Positions 16,765-25,161 of a stretch of 64,000 nt of DNA are shown here, piece after piece. The DNA comes from Pacificispira sp965223125 (lineage in GTDB: Bacteria; Pseudomonadota; Alphaproteobacteria; UBA8366; Aestuariispiraceae). The DNA lies in assembly GCA_965223125.1 (NCBI GenBank), contig OZ244984.1:1178001-1242000 (forward strand). The letters are read 5' to 3'. The notes below the pieces were generated by a model, which was not told the DNA's origin, made no database searches, and saw only the letters and a list, made by a program, of their open reading frames with translations. Positions within the stretch are counted from its first letter, which is position 1. The number at the start of each line of letters is the position of its first letter. The translations under genes and the position numbers were made by a program.

Positions 16765-17649
16765 ATGTTCATTCGGGTCGGCAGCAAGACAACCATCGAA
16801 AGCGAAAAGGGGACGGTGCTGATCCTCGCCCTGTTGCCGCATTCCGGATTTGCCGGGCGGATCTTTGGGTCTCCCGCATTGCGGGCGGATCGGGACCTGC
16901 CGCTGGAAACATTCCTCGATCCATTTGGCAATCGTTTGACGCGGCTGACAGCACCTCCGGGTCGCCTCACCCTCTGGACGGATTGCATCGTCGAAGATGA
17001 CGGGAAACCGGACCCGTTCGACTGGAACGCGGTTCAGCATAGCGTCGCGGACCTGCCGGTCGATACCCTGCCCTATCTGACAGCCAGCCGCTATTGCGAT
17101 TCGGATGCGCTGGCGGGTGAGGCGATGCGCCTGTTCGGGGCCACACCGCCAGGCTGGGCCCGTGTGCAGGCGATCTGCAACCATGTTCACAATCACCTGA
17201 CCTTTGGCTATGGATTTGGACGGTCAACGAAAACCGCCAGCGATGCACAACGCGAGAAAACCGGCGTTTGCCGCGATTTCGCACATCTAACCATTGCCCT
17301 GTGCCGGGCGATGACCATCCCGGCGCGTTATGCCAGCGGGTATCTTGGCGATATTGGCGTCCCCTATTCCGGGCCGGGCGATTTCTGTGCCTGGGTAGAG
17401 GTCTATCTGGGCGGGCGGTGGTACACATTCGATGCGCGCTACAACACACCCCGGATCGGGCGGGTGTTGATGGTTCATGGCCGCGATGCGGCAGATGGGG
17501 CGATGATCACATCCTTCGGTGCCTACAACCTGACAGAATTTCAGGTCTGGACCTATGAAGTTCCCCCCGACGTGCCGGAAAAGGCGCTACTCGATCTACT
17601 GGATACACCGCCGGAAGCGGAACCCCTGACACTGGCACCCCCGATCTGA
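16765..17649 (+). CDS. Second transglutaminase-like family protein
   Basis: This 294-residue protein also carries the transglutaminase-like core: Cys in KTGVCRDFAHLTIALCRA, His/Trp in FCAWVEVYLGG, and Asp in WYTFDARYNTPRIGR. FCAWVEV places Cys-Ala-Trp where the first paralogue has His-Ala-Trp, so the catalytic histidine appears substituted and activity is doubtful. The N-terminal half is a beta-rich domain without a signal peptide. It is divergent from the related gene at 15777-16655, suggesting paired function, often linked with peptide or gamma-glutamyl processing. Function is not established. Confidence 0.82.
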   Translation: MFIRVGSKTTIESEKGTVLILALLPHSGFAGRIFGSPALRADRDLPLETFLDPFGNRLTRLTAPPGRLTLWTDCIVEDDGKPDPFDWNAVQHSVADLPVDTLPYLTASRYCDSDALAGEAMRLFGATPPGWARVQAICNHVHNHLTFGYGFGRSTKTASDAQREKTGVCRDFAHLTIALCRAMTIPARYASGYLGDIGVPYSGPGDFCAWVEVYLGGRWYTFDARYNTPRIGRVLMVHGRDAADGAMITSFGAYNLTEFQVWTYEVPPDVPEKALLDLLDTPPEAEPLTLAPPI

Positions 17650-17691
17650 GGGCCAGACCAGACACTCCGAGAATGCCGATGCGCCCCTCGT

Positions 17692-18738
17692 TCAACCCCG
17701 GCGGCGACGGCGGGCGCGGCGGGCACCATCCTCATCATCCGGATTGCCACCATGACCGTGGCCATGGGCAGGGCGGTCGGTGACACCTGCCAGAGGACCC
17801 AGTTTCTCAACCACCTGTTCCATCGTCGGGGGTTCGCCGGGGACGTAGCCGTCAAGCGCATCGCGGATCGCCTTCAGCACCACGCCGGTCGTCCCGCAAC
17901 AGCCACCGACAATGCGCGCACCAGAATCCCGAGCCAGACGGGCGTAATCGGCCATCAGTTCCGGCGTTCCGGTATAGGTGAAGGCCCCGTCCTTGAACTG
18001 CGGCACGCCGCAATTCGCCTTGGCGACCATCACCGCATCGGGGCCGATGGCATCGCGCATTCCCAGAATAGAGAGCACGTTTTCCGTCGCCCCCAACCCG
18101 CAGTTTGCGCCAATCGCGGTCGGTGCAACCGGCTGCTTGATCAGGTGACGATAGGCATCCGCCGGAGTGACGCCCATCATGGTGCGCCCCACCGTATCGA
18201 AGGTCATGGTGGACACGACGGGCCGACCGGTCGTCGCCGCCCCGGCAACCGCCGCAGCACTTTCCTCATAGGAGGAGATGGTTTCGATCCACAGAATATC
18301 GGCACCGCCATCGACGAGACCGCGTGCCTGTTCGGCAAAGGCGGCCTTGCCCTGCTCGAACGTCACCGGGCCAACCGGCTCGAACAATTCGCCGGACGGG
18401 CCGATGGAACCTGCCACCACAACCGGACGCCCTGCCTTGTCGGCAACGGAACGCGCGACCTGAGCCGCAGCCTTTGCCAGTTCATAGGCGCGGTCCTGGG
18501 CATCATGCAGTTTCAGGCGGAAGCTGTTGCCGCCGAAACTGTTGGTCAGGATGATATCCGCCCCGGCATTGACGAATTCCTGATGTACGCTGGCGACCCG
18601 GTCTGGATGGTCGATATTCCAGAATTCCGGCGCGTCGCCCGATTGCAGCCCGCGCTCGAACAGGTTCGTGCCCATCGCGCCGTCGGCGATCAGATGGTCG
18701 CGTTCGGACAGGAGTTTCAGGAACAGGTTATCGCTCAT
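17692..18738 (-). CDS. bmt: Betaine-homocysteine S-methyltransferase
   Basis: This zinc enzyme transfers a methyl group from betaine to homocysteine, giving methionine. The 348-residue protein begins LIADGAMGTNLFERGL, contains ILTNSFGGNSFRL, and has the zinc cysteines in GANCGLG and IVGGCCGTTG. These place it with alphaproteobacterial Bmt rather than with full-length MetH. The last ~25 residues are a low-complexity His/Gly then Arg-rich tail (HGHGHGGN...RRARRRRRG), unusual for the family. It sits 28 bp downstream of a metY-like gene, a coherent methionine pair. Confidence 0.88.
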   Translation of the reverse strand: MSDNLFLKLLSERDHLIADGAMGTNLFERGLQSGDAPEFWNIDHPDRVASVHQEFVNAGADIILTNSFGGNSFRLKLHDAQDRAYELAKAAAQVARSVADKAGRPVVVAGSIGPSGELFEPVGPVTFEQGKAAFAEQARGLVDGGADILWIETISSYEESAAAVAGAATTGRPVVSTMTFDTVGRTMMGVTPADAYRHLIKQPVAPTAIGANCGLGATENVLSILGMRDAIGPDAVMVAKANCGVPQFKDGAFTYTGTPELMADYARLARDSGARIVGGCCGTTGVVLKAIRDALDGYVPGEPPTMEQVVEKLGPLAGVTDRPAHGHGHGGNPDDEDGARRARRRRRG

Positions 18739-18766
18739 CGTCGGGTTCTTTCTTTTGGTGTCTCGG

Positions 18767-20056
18767 TTATGCGGTCGCCTTGGCGAAGGCCCGGTCCAGG
18801 TCGCGGATCAGGTCCGCCACGGTTTCCAGGCCGATCGAGAGCCGGATCACCTCCGGCCCGGCCCCGGCGGCGGCCTGCTGTTCTTTCGTCAACTGGTTAT
18901 GGGTGGTGGAGGCAGGATGCAGAATCAGCGATTTCGCGTCGCCGATATTGGCGAGGTGGCTGAACAGTTCGACCGAATCGACCAGTTTGCGCCCGACCTC
19001 ATAGCCGCCCTTCAGACTGAAAGTGAAGACCGATCCTGGCCCTTTCGGCAGATACTTCTTTGCCAGATCGAAATAGGGGCTGGAGGCGAGTCCGGCATAG
19101 CCGACCGATGCAACAGCCGGATGCCCATCAAGATAATCCGCAACGACCCGCGCATTGGCGATGTGACGATCCATGCGCACCGGCAGCGTCTCGATCCCCA
19201 GGATGGTCAGGAACGCATTCATCGGCTGCTGCGCCGGGCCGATATCGCGCAGACCCACCGCGTGACCATAGAGCGTATAGGCGAGATTCCCGAAGCTCTC
19301 CGCAAAGGTCAGGCCGTGATACTCCGGTGCCGGAGTGGCGAGGCTGGGGAATTTCGCTGCATCGTCGAAGCTGAAACTATCACAATCAATGACTGCGCCG
19401 CCCAGTGCCGTGCCCTGGCCGGACAGGAACTTCGTCGTCGAATGGGTAACGATATCGGCCCCGAACTCCTTCGGACGGCAGAGATAGGGGGTCGCCATGG
19501 TATTATCGACGATCAGCGGGATTTCCGCTTCATGGGCGATAACCGCAATCGGCTCCAGATCAACCACAACGCCACCCGGATTGGCGAGGCATTCAACGAA
19601 GAATGCCTTGGTAGTCGGCGTCAGGGCTTTGCGAAAATTTTCCGGATCGCCGGGGTCCACGAAGCTTACCTGCCAGCCGAACTTCTTGAAGGTATGGCCC
19701 ATCTGGTTGATCGAGCCGCCATAGAGCTTGGACGAGGCGACGATATGATCGCCCGGTGCCATCAGCGGCAACAGGGCGATGATCTGCGCCGCATGGCCGG
19801 ATGATGTTGCGGTCGCGCCGATTCCGTTCTCCAACGCGGCCAGCCGCTCCTCCAGCACCGCAACCGTCGGGTTGGTCAGGCGCGAATAGATGAAGCCCGG
19901 CTCCTGCAGATTGAACAGGGATGCCGCATGATCCGCATCATCGAAGACATAGGAGGTGTTCTGGTAGATTGGCACAGCCCGCGCCCCGGTCGCGCTGTCC
20001 GGTGCCGCGCCCGCATGCAGTGCCAGCGTCTCGAATCCGTAATCGTCCTTGGTCAT
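18767..20056 (-). CDS. metY: O-acetylhomoserine sulfhydrylase (MetY-type PLP enzyme)
   Basis: This PLP-dependent enzyme makes homocysteine from O-acetylhomoserine and sulfide. The 429-residue length fits MetY. FETLALHAGAAPD opens the protein, SSGHAAQIIALLPL and KLYGGSINQMGHTF bind the cofactor, and VTHSTTKFLSGQGTALGG carries the Schiff-base lysine. I chose the ATG at 20056; a further 28-codon extension lacks family similarity. It is upstream of and probably co-transcribed with the betaine-homocysteine methyltransferase. I looked for a SAM riboswitch in the 96 bp upstream and could not support one. Confidence 0.92.
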   Translation of the reverse strand: MTKDDYGFETLALHAGAAPDSATGARAVPIYQNTSYVFDDADHAASLFNLQEPGFIYSRLTNPTVAVLEERLAALENGIGATATSSGHAAQIIALLPLMAPGDHIVASSKLYGGSINQMGHTFKKFGWQVSFVDPGDPENFRKALTPTTKAFFVECLANPGGVVVDLEPIAVIAHEAEIPLIVDNTMATPYLCRPKEFGADIVTHSTTKFLSGQGTALGGAVIDCDSFSFDDAAKFPSLATPAPEYHGLTFAESFGNLAYTLYGHAVGLRDIGPAQQPMNAFLTILGIETLPVRMDRHIANARVVADYLDGHPAVASVGYAGLASSPYFDLAKKYLPKGPGSVFTFSLKGGYEVGRKLVDSVELFSHLANIGDAKSLILHPASTTHNQLTKEQQAAAGAGPEVIRLSIGLETVADLIRDLDRAFAKATA

Positions 20057-20152
20057 CAGTGTCTCGCTAATTTCCAGTGCCGCGCTGTTATATAAGCTGC
20101 GCCCGGCCCCGTCGAGGGTCTGCGTGACACTATCCGACAATACGCCCGCAAA

Positions 20153-20752
20153 TCAGTCCGGAATAGCGGCGCTATCCATCGCGATCACGGAGAACCGGTC
20201 AGACAGGGCAGTGAGCGCCGCAGAGTGCAGATCGGCGGCCACCAGCACACCGCCTTCCGGTTTCGGCAGATCGCGGGTGGCGCAGGCGGCGGCGACCACG
20301 GTCGTTCGAAAGCCAAGGTCAAGCGCGACCCGCGCTGTCGAACTGACGCACATATGCGTCATGAACCCGCCAATGATCAGCGATTTGGTGTCGAAACCGC
20401 CCAGGACATCCTGAAGCGTGGTTCCGGCAAAGCTGTTGGGCAGGCCTTTTTCAACGACGGCCTCCCCCTCCTGCGGTGTCAGTTCCGCCATGATCTGGCC
20501 ACCCGGCCCCGTCGGGTCAAAGGCTCCGCCGGGCCGCCCCACATGTTTTACATGCACCACCGGGCGTCCCAGATCACGGGCGCGGGACAGCAGGGATGCT
20601 GCCTGTTCCACCGCCGCATCAACCCCGGTCAGGGGCAGGAAACCACTGCGATATTCTTCCTGACAATCAATCAGCAGCAGAATTGATGTGCCCAGCCCAG
20701 CCGGGGTCAGATCGGCACCGGCCATCGCCAGCAGGGTCTTCGGATCGCTCAT
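20153..20752 (-). CDS. Isochorismatase-family cysteine hydrolase
   Basis: The 199-residue protein has the isochorismatase/nicotinamidase fold. The catalytic triad is visible as Asp in LLLIDCQEEY, Lys in VVEKGLPNSFAGT, and Cys in GGFMTHMCVSSTAR. The ATG at 20752 has GAGGAAA 8 bp upstream, so longer versions are not needed. The gene follows the metallo-beta-lactamase gene by 13 bp in the same operon. The substrate could be an N-carbamoyl compound, a ureido compound or an isochorismate-like ether; nothing here decides it. Confidence 0.86.
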   Translation of the reverse strand: MSDPKTLLAMAGADLTPAGLGTSILLLIDCQEEYRSGFLPLTGVDAAVEQAASLLSRARDLGRPVVHVKHVGRPGGAFDPTGPGGQIMAELTPQEGEAVVEKGLPNSFAGTTLQDVLGGFDTKSLIIGGFMTHMCVSSTARVALDLGFRTTVVAAACATRDLPKPEGGVLVAADLHSAALTALSDRFSVIAMDSAAIPD

Positions 20753-20765
20753 GTCTTCAATTTCC

Positions 20766-21662
20766 TCATTCTGGACGGGAATAGCGGGATCGCAGGCCTG
20801 GTTCGTCTTCATCGCAGGCAATCCGCCGCTCCGCAACCATCTGGATCAGATGGGCAAGAACGGATCGTGCGGCGGCGGGGTGCAGGTTCTGCGGCACGTC
20901 GCGATACATGGCCGGTACCATATCGGCAATCCGCGACAGACCGGAGTCGAGACAGGCAAATATCTGTTCCTCGCGATCCAGCCGGTGCGCAATGAAGCTT
21001 TCAACATGGCGCTTCGGATCGCGGATCGGATTGCCATGGGTCGGATAATAAAGCGCATCGTCCCGTACCAGCAGCTTGCGGAGTGAGGCTATATAGGCGG
21101 CCATATCGCCATCGGGCGGAGAGATGACGCTGGTTGACCAGCCCATGACATGGTCGCCACTGAACAGTGCCTTTTCCTCCCGCAGCCCAAAGCAGAGATG
21201 ATTGGAAGTATGGCCGGGCGTATGCACCGCATCGACGGTCCAGCCGGAACCGGAGACAGTGCCGCCATCCGTCAGCACGATATCGGGAACGAAATCCCGG
21301 TCGGCTCCTTCCTCCACCTGTATCGCATCGCGTCCGCCATGGGGACCGAAGCCGTAGGTCGGCGCACCGGTCGCCCGTTTCAGCGGTTCGGCCAAGGGCG
21401 AATGATCAAGATGGGTATGGGTGATCAGGATTGCCGAGACCTGCTCTCCCCCCAGCGCACGCATCAGGGCGGTCAGATGGTCCTGACGCAGCGGCCCCGG
21501 ATCGATCACCGCGACCTCCCCATGTCCCAGGATATAGGTCCCCGTCCCATGGAAGGTGAAGGCACTGGCATTCGGTGCCACGATCCGGCGCACCAGCGGC
21601 GACAGGGTTACCGTCTCGCCATAATGCGGTGTGAAACTGCGGTCGAAAATCGGACTGGTCAT
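20766..21662 (-). CDS. MBL-fold metallohydrolase (LACTB2-like)
   Basis: The 298-residue protein has the metallo-beta-lactamase zinc motif THTHLDHSPLAE near residues 80-90, the metal-binding His in VHTPGHTSNHLCF, and the aspartate of LFSGDHVMGW. The C-terminal winged-helix-like segment (PAAARSVLAHLIQMVAE) matches the LACTB2-type group, whose human member is an endoribonuclease. Function in bacteria is unknown. AAGGAAC lies before the ATG at 21662. It is the first gene of a pair with the isochorismatase and is divergent from htpG. Confidence 0.86.
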   Translation of the reverse strand: MTSPIFDRSFTPHYGETVTLSPLVRRIVAPNASAFTFHGTGTYILGHGEVAVIDPGPLRQDHLTALMRALGGEQVSAILITHTHLDHSPLAEPLKRATGAPTYGFGPHGGRDAIQVEEGADRDFVPDIVLTDGGTVSGSGWTVDAVHTPGHTSNHLCFGLREEKALFSGDHVMGWSTSVISPPDGDMAAYIASLRKLLVRDDALYYPTHGNPIRDPKRHVESFIAHRLDREEQIFACLDSGLSRIADMVPAMYRDVPQNLHPAAARSVLAHLIQMVAERRIACDEDEPGLRSRYSRPE

Positions 21663-21759
21663 AATGTTCCTTAAGAATTGCCGCTCTTGTGCATGCCGGA
21701 TCAAGAAACTATATCGCAACGGGTAAATCCAACACAGATTTGGGAAAAGGACATAAGCC

Positions 21760-23667
21760 ATGGCTACCAAGACCAAAGGCGACAAAGCCAATGCAGGCGG
21801 TGCCGAGACCCTCGGTTTTCAGGCCGAAGTCGGGCGTCTGCTCGATATCGTCGCCAATGCCCTCTATTCCGAGCGCGAAATCTTCCTGCGCGAACTGATC
21901 TCCAATGCGGCGGATGCGTGCGACAAGCTGCGCTATCTCGCAATCGAAAACCCGGCGCTGCTGGAAGGAGATGCCGAATTCCGTATCACCTTGCAGGTGG
22001 ACAAGTACGCGAAAACACTGACCCTCGCCGATAACGGGATCGGCATGAACCGCCAGGACCTGATCGACAATCTGGGCACTATCGCACGGTCCGGCACGGC
22101 AGCCTTTGTCGACAATCTGACCGGCGACAAGAAAAAAGATGTCAGTCTGATCGGCCAGTTCGGTGTCGGCTTCTATTCCGGCTATATGGTGGCAACGCAG
22201 ATGAGCGTCGTCTCCCGCCGCGCTGGGGAAACCGAGGCCTGGCGCTGGACCTCCGACGGGCGCACCGGTTTTACCATCGAGCCGGTCGAGAGCGCGCCGC
22301 ACGGAACTTCGATCACCCTGACGCTGAAGGACGACGCCCAGGAGTATCTGGAAGTCTCGACCCTGCGCCGGGTCGTAAAGACCTATTCCGACCACATCCC
22401 CTTCCCGATCGAATTCGTTGATCCGTCAAAGGAGGATGCGGAAGCTGACCGCCTGAATGAAGCATCCGCCCTGTGGACCCGTCCGAAATCGGAAATCGAG
22501 GAACAGCAATACACCGAATTCTATCGCCATGTGTCACATGGTTTCGATGAACCCTGGATGACCCTGCATTTCAAGGCAGAGGGTGTGATTGAGTATGCGG
22601 GCCTCGTCTTCATTCCGACGGAACGGCCCTTCGACCTGTTCCATCCTGACCGGATGTCAAAACTGAAACTCTATGTGAAGCGCGTCTTCATCTCCGAGGA
22701 ATGTGATGATCTGCTGCCGTCCTGGCTGCGCTTCCTGCGCGGCGTGATCGACAGCGAGGATCTGCCCCTCAACGTCTCGCGCGAGATGCTCCAGAACAAT
22801 CCGGTCGTCTCCAAGATCCGTGCCGGTGTCGTGAAACGGGTGCTGGCGGAACTGGCGAAAAAGGCGGAGGCCGATGCGGCCAGCTATGCCGATTTCTGGG
22901 ACAAGTTCGGACTGGTGATGAAGGAAGGCCTGTATGAGGGCACCGCCGACAAGGAAGCCCTGCTGAAGCTCTGCCGCTTCCGCTCGACCAGACGGGACGG
23001 TTTCATTTCGCTGGCCGACTATGTCGCCGGGATGAAGGAAGGTCAGGACACGATCTATTATATTTCCGGTGAGGATGTCGGGGTTCTGAAAAAGAGCCCG
23101 CAACTGGAAGGCTTCGATGCGAAAGGTGTCGAGGTTCTGCTGATGTCCGACCCGGTAGATGAATTCTGGCTGCCGATGATCGGTGAATTTGATGGCAAAC
23201 CGTTCAAGTCCGTCACCCGCGGCGGTGCCGATCTCTCGAAGATCAAGGCAGATGACCCAGACTCCCCGGAAGAGACGGAAAAGCTGGAAAGCGGCGTCGA
23301 TACGCTGGTGATTGCCCTCAAGCTGGCGCTGGGCGATCAGGTGAAGGACGTGCGCAGCACCGACCGCCTGACCAGCAGCGCGGTCTGCCTTGTCGCCGAC
23401 GAACAGGGTATGGACATGCATCTGGAGCGGCTGCTGAAACAGCATAACCGTCTGGAACAGAGTGCGCCCCGCATTCTGGAAATCAATCCGAAACACGCCC
23501 TGATTCAGGCTCTGGCCACCAAGGCGGGCAGTGACGGGACCGGTGACCTGGGTGCGGCACCGACCCTGCTGCTCGACCAGGCCCGAATTCTGGAGGGTGA
23601 ATCCCTGCCCGACCCCAGCGCTTTTGCCAGAAATCTGGCGGATGTCATGGCAAAGGCATTCGGCTAG
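21760..23667 (+). CDS. htpG: HtpG (Hsp90) molecular chaperone
   Basis: HtpG is the bacterial Hsp90 chaperone that remodels client proteins with ATP. The 635-residue length is standard. The N-terminal ATPase shows EIFLRELISNAADACDKLR, the ADNGIGMN loop and GQFGVGFYSGYMV. The middle domain contains the DLPLNVSREMLQNN segment that contacts ATP. The C-terminal dimerisation domain follows from about residue 510. It has its own upstream region of about 97 bp and no operon partner. Confidence 0.97.
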   Translation: MATKTKGDKANAGGAETLGFQAEVGRLLDIVANALYSEREIFLRELISNAADACDKLRYLAIENPALLEGDAEFRITLQVDKYAKTLTLADNGIGMNRQDLIDNLGTIARSGTAAFVDNLTGDKKKDVSLIGQFGVGFYSGYMVATQMSVVSRRAGETEAWRWTSDGRTGFTIEPVESAPHGTSITLTLKDDAQEYLEVSTLRRVVKTYSDHIPFPIEFVDPSKEDAEADRLNEASALWTRPKSEIEEQQYTEFYRHVSHGFDEPWMTLHFKAEGVIEYAGLVFIPTERPFDLFHPDRMSKLKLYVKRVFISEECDDLLPSWLRFLRGVIDSEDLPLNVSREMLQNNPVVSKIRAGVVKRVLAELAKKAEADAASYADFWDKFGLVMKEGLYEGTADKEALLKLCRFRSTRRDGFISLADYVAGMKEGQDTIYYISGEDVGVLKKSPQLEGFDAKGVEVLLMSDPVDEFWLPMIGEFDGKPFKSVTRGGADLSKIKADDPDSPEETEKLESGVDTLVIALKLALGDQVKDVRSTDRLTSSAVCLVADEQGMDMHLERLLKQHNRLEQSAPRILEINPKHALIQALATKAGSDGTGDLGAAPTLLLDQARILEGESLPDPSAFARNLADVMAKAFG

Positions 23668-23734
23668 AATTCAAACTGGATTTCAGGATACCCGCAGGCT
23701 GAACGGATTGTTCAGTCTGCGGGACGGACTGCGT

Positions 23735-24229
23735 TTACTTCAGTGATTTGCACAGGCGCATACCACTAGCGCGATAACCGTGCTCCAGATAGGGCACGAG
23801 GCGGGAACCGCATTCCTGCGGGAACCGACCTCCTGCCGCATCCATATTGATGTGAACCGCCGCGCAGGCCAGTCTTTCCACTAATGTATCGATCCGATCC
23901 AGCATGAACCGTGCTGCATAGGCGCGACCGAACAGATCGACCGCGACAAAGGGATCAATCGACAGCAATGGCCCGTGGCGCAGATCCGGTCGCGTGGAAT
24001 ATGCAAAAAATCCCTGCACATAGCCGTCATGGTCCAGCGCGCAGTCGATGCCCCGATCCGGGCGGGCGGGACGGCAGTGGCTGTCGCAGAAGGCCTTCCA
24101 ATGACACAGGGTCAGGTCGGCACGCAGGGCCTGGGCCAGCGGCAAGGCCTGCAATGCCTTATCCGCCGACATCGGGCGAACGACCAGATAGGGCACCACC
24201 TGATCTTCCTGTTGCACTGCCGTATCCAT
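23735..24229 (-). CDS. Hypothetical cytoplasmic protein, possibly GNAT-like
   Basis: The 164-residue product has no membrane segment. The middle (DGYVQGFFAYSTRPDLRHGPLLSIDPFVAVDLFG) resembles the central strands of N-acetyltransferase folds, but the acetyl-CoA loop is not clear, so I leave the function open. It diverges from the FNR-family regulator, and its own start is about 70 bp from the FNR box at 24300-24313, so it may be under the same oxygen control. A rather cysteine- and histidine-containing segment (LTLCHWKAFCDSHCR) lies near residues 40-55. Confidence 0.6.
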   Translation of the reverse strand: MDTAVQQEDQVVPYLVVRPMSADKALQALPLAQALRADLTLCHWKAFCDSHCRPARPDRGIDCALDHDGYVQGFFAYSTRPDLRHGPLLSIDPFVAVDLFGRAYAARFMLDRIDTLVERLACAAVHINMDAAGGRFPQECGSRLVPYLEHGYRASGMRLCKSLK

Positions 24230-24299
24230 AACGACTCCGACGGGGGGTTAGTGCCGGTCCGGCATTCTGAAAGCATGCGCCGTTGGCGCGCAGGAGACC

Positions 24300-24313
24300 T
24301 TGATATAGGTCAA
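24300..24313. promoter_or_regulatory. FNR box 1
   Basis: The sequence TTGATATAGGTCAA matches the FNR consensus TTGAT-N4-ATCAA at nine of ten fixed positions. It lies 82 bp upstream of the FNR-family start codon and 71 bp from the divergent gene start, so it could serve either promoter. Relative to a predicted start near 24377 it is centred at about -71, a usual activator position. Confidence 0.65.
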
Positions 24314-24365
24314 ACTGTCGCGACACAGAAAGGTCGGGCCGGTTGCATTCCCGCCGCAAACTGGC

Positions 24366-24379
24366 ATGATCCATATCAA
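24366..24379. promoter_or_regulatory. FNR box 2 overlapping the predicted -10 region
   Basis: ATGATCCATATCAA matches TTGAT-N4-ATCAA at nine of ten fixed positions. It overlaps a predicted -10 hexamer (about 24365-24370, with TTGCAT at 24343-24348 as -35) and ends 15 bp before the regulator's ATG. Binding here would repress, giving negative autoregulation. Confidence 0.55.
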
Positions 24380-24394
24380 CATAAGGTGACGGTA

Positions 24395-25159
24395 ATGACC
24401 CGATGCGCGCCTAAGAACACGACAGCCCCATTCGATATGCTGGACACGCCGCGTCCGCATCCCTTTGCGGCCAGCAATCCCTGCGCCATGTGTGAAGTGC
24501 GGGAAATGTCCATCTGCGGCGTATTGAAGTCCGAAGAACTGGACGAATTGGTGAAAATCCTCACCCGCCTGACCTTCGAAAATCATGATCCAATCATTGA
24601 CGAGGCCGAGCCTGCGGATTTCGTCTTCAACGTCACCAGTGGCGCGGTGAAGCTGTTCAAGCTGCTGCCGGACGGGCGACGCCAGATTACCGGATTTCTG
24701 TTTGACGGTGATTTTTTGGGCATGGCGATGAACGATATCTATTCCTATTCGGCAGAGGCCATCGGCGACACAACCCTGTGCCGGTTCAACCGCCGCAAGC
24801 TGGAATTACTGCTGGACCGGTTCCCGCAGCTAGAGCGCCGCCTGCTGTCCCAGGCATCCAGCGAACTGGCACAGGCACAGGATCAGATGCTGCTGCTCGG
24901 TCGCAAGACCGCGCGGGAGAAGCTGTGCAGTTTCCTGTTGAACCTGTCACGCCGGGCGGAGAAACGCGGCTACGACCCCTCCGTCATCGCACTACCGATG
25001 AGCCGTAACGATATTGGCGATTTTCTGGGCCTGACGACGGAAACAGTCAGCCGCACCTTCACCCAGTTGAAACGGGACAACATCATCCGCCTGCTGGACG
25101 GAAACCGGGTTCAGCTCAACGATGCCGACCAGATTCAGGATATGGCGGAAGGGGCGTAG
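24395..25159 (+). CDS. FNR-family oxygen-responsive transcription regulator (FnrL-type)
   Basis: This 254-residue Crp/Fnr protein has the cysteines needed for an oxygen-labile 4Fe-4S cluster: Cys30, Cys33 and Cys41 in NPCAMCEVREMSICG plus Cys129 in DTTLCRFNRRK. The cyclic-nucleotide-like beta barrel covers residues 55-145, then a dimer helix, then a helix-turn-helix ending FLGLTTETVSRTF, where the E-x-x-S-R contacts read the FNR half site. The ATG at 24395 follows AAGGTG. Two FNR boxes lie upstream. The stop is only 2 bp before the M81 peptidase start. Confidence 0.92.
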   Translation: MTRCAPKNTTAPFDMLDTPRPHPFAASNPCAMCEVREMSICGVLKSEELDELVKILTRLTFENHDPIIDEAEPADFVFNVTSGAVKLFKLLPDGRRQITGFLFDGDFLGMAMNDIYSYSAEAIGDTTLCRFNRRKLELLLDRFPQLERRLLSQASSELAQAQDQMLLLGRKTAREKLCSFLLNLSRRAEKRGYDPSVIALPMSRNDIGDFLGLTTETVSRTFTQLKRDNIIRLLDGNRVQLNDADQIQDMAEGA

Positions 25160-25161
25160 GC

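Noticed and set aside
20057..20152. SAM riboswitch upstream of metY
   Set aside because: The short leader contains no recognisable SAM-II or SAM/SAH core.
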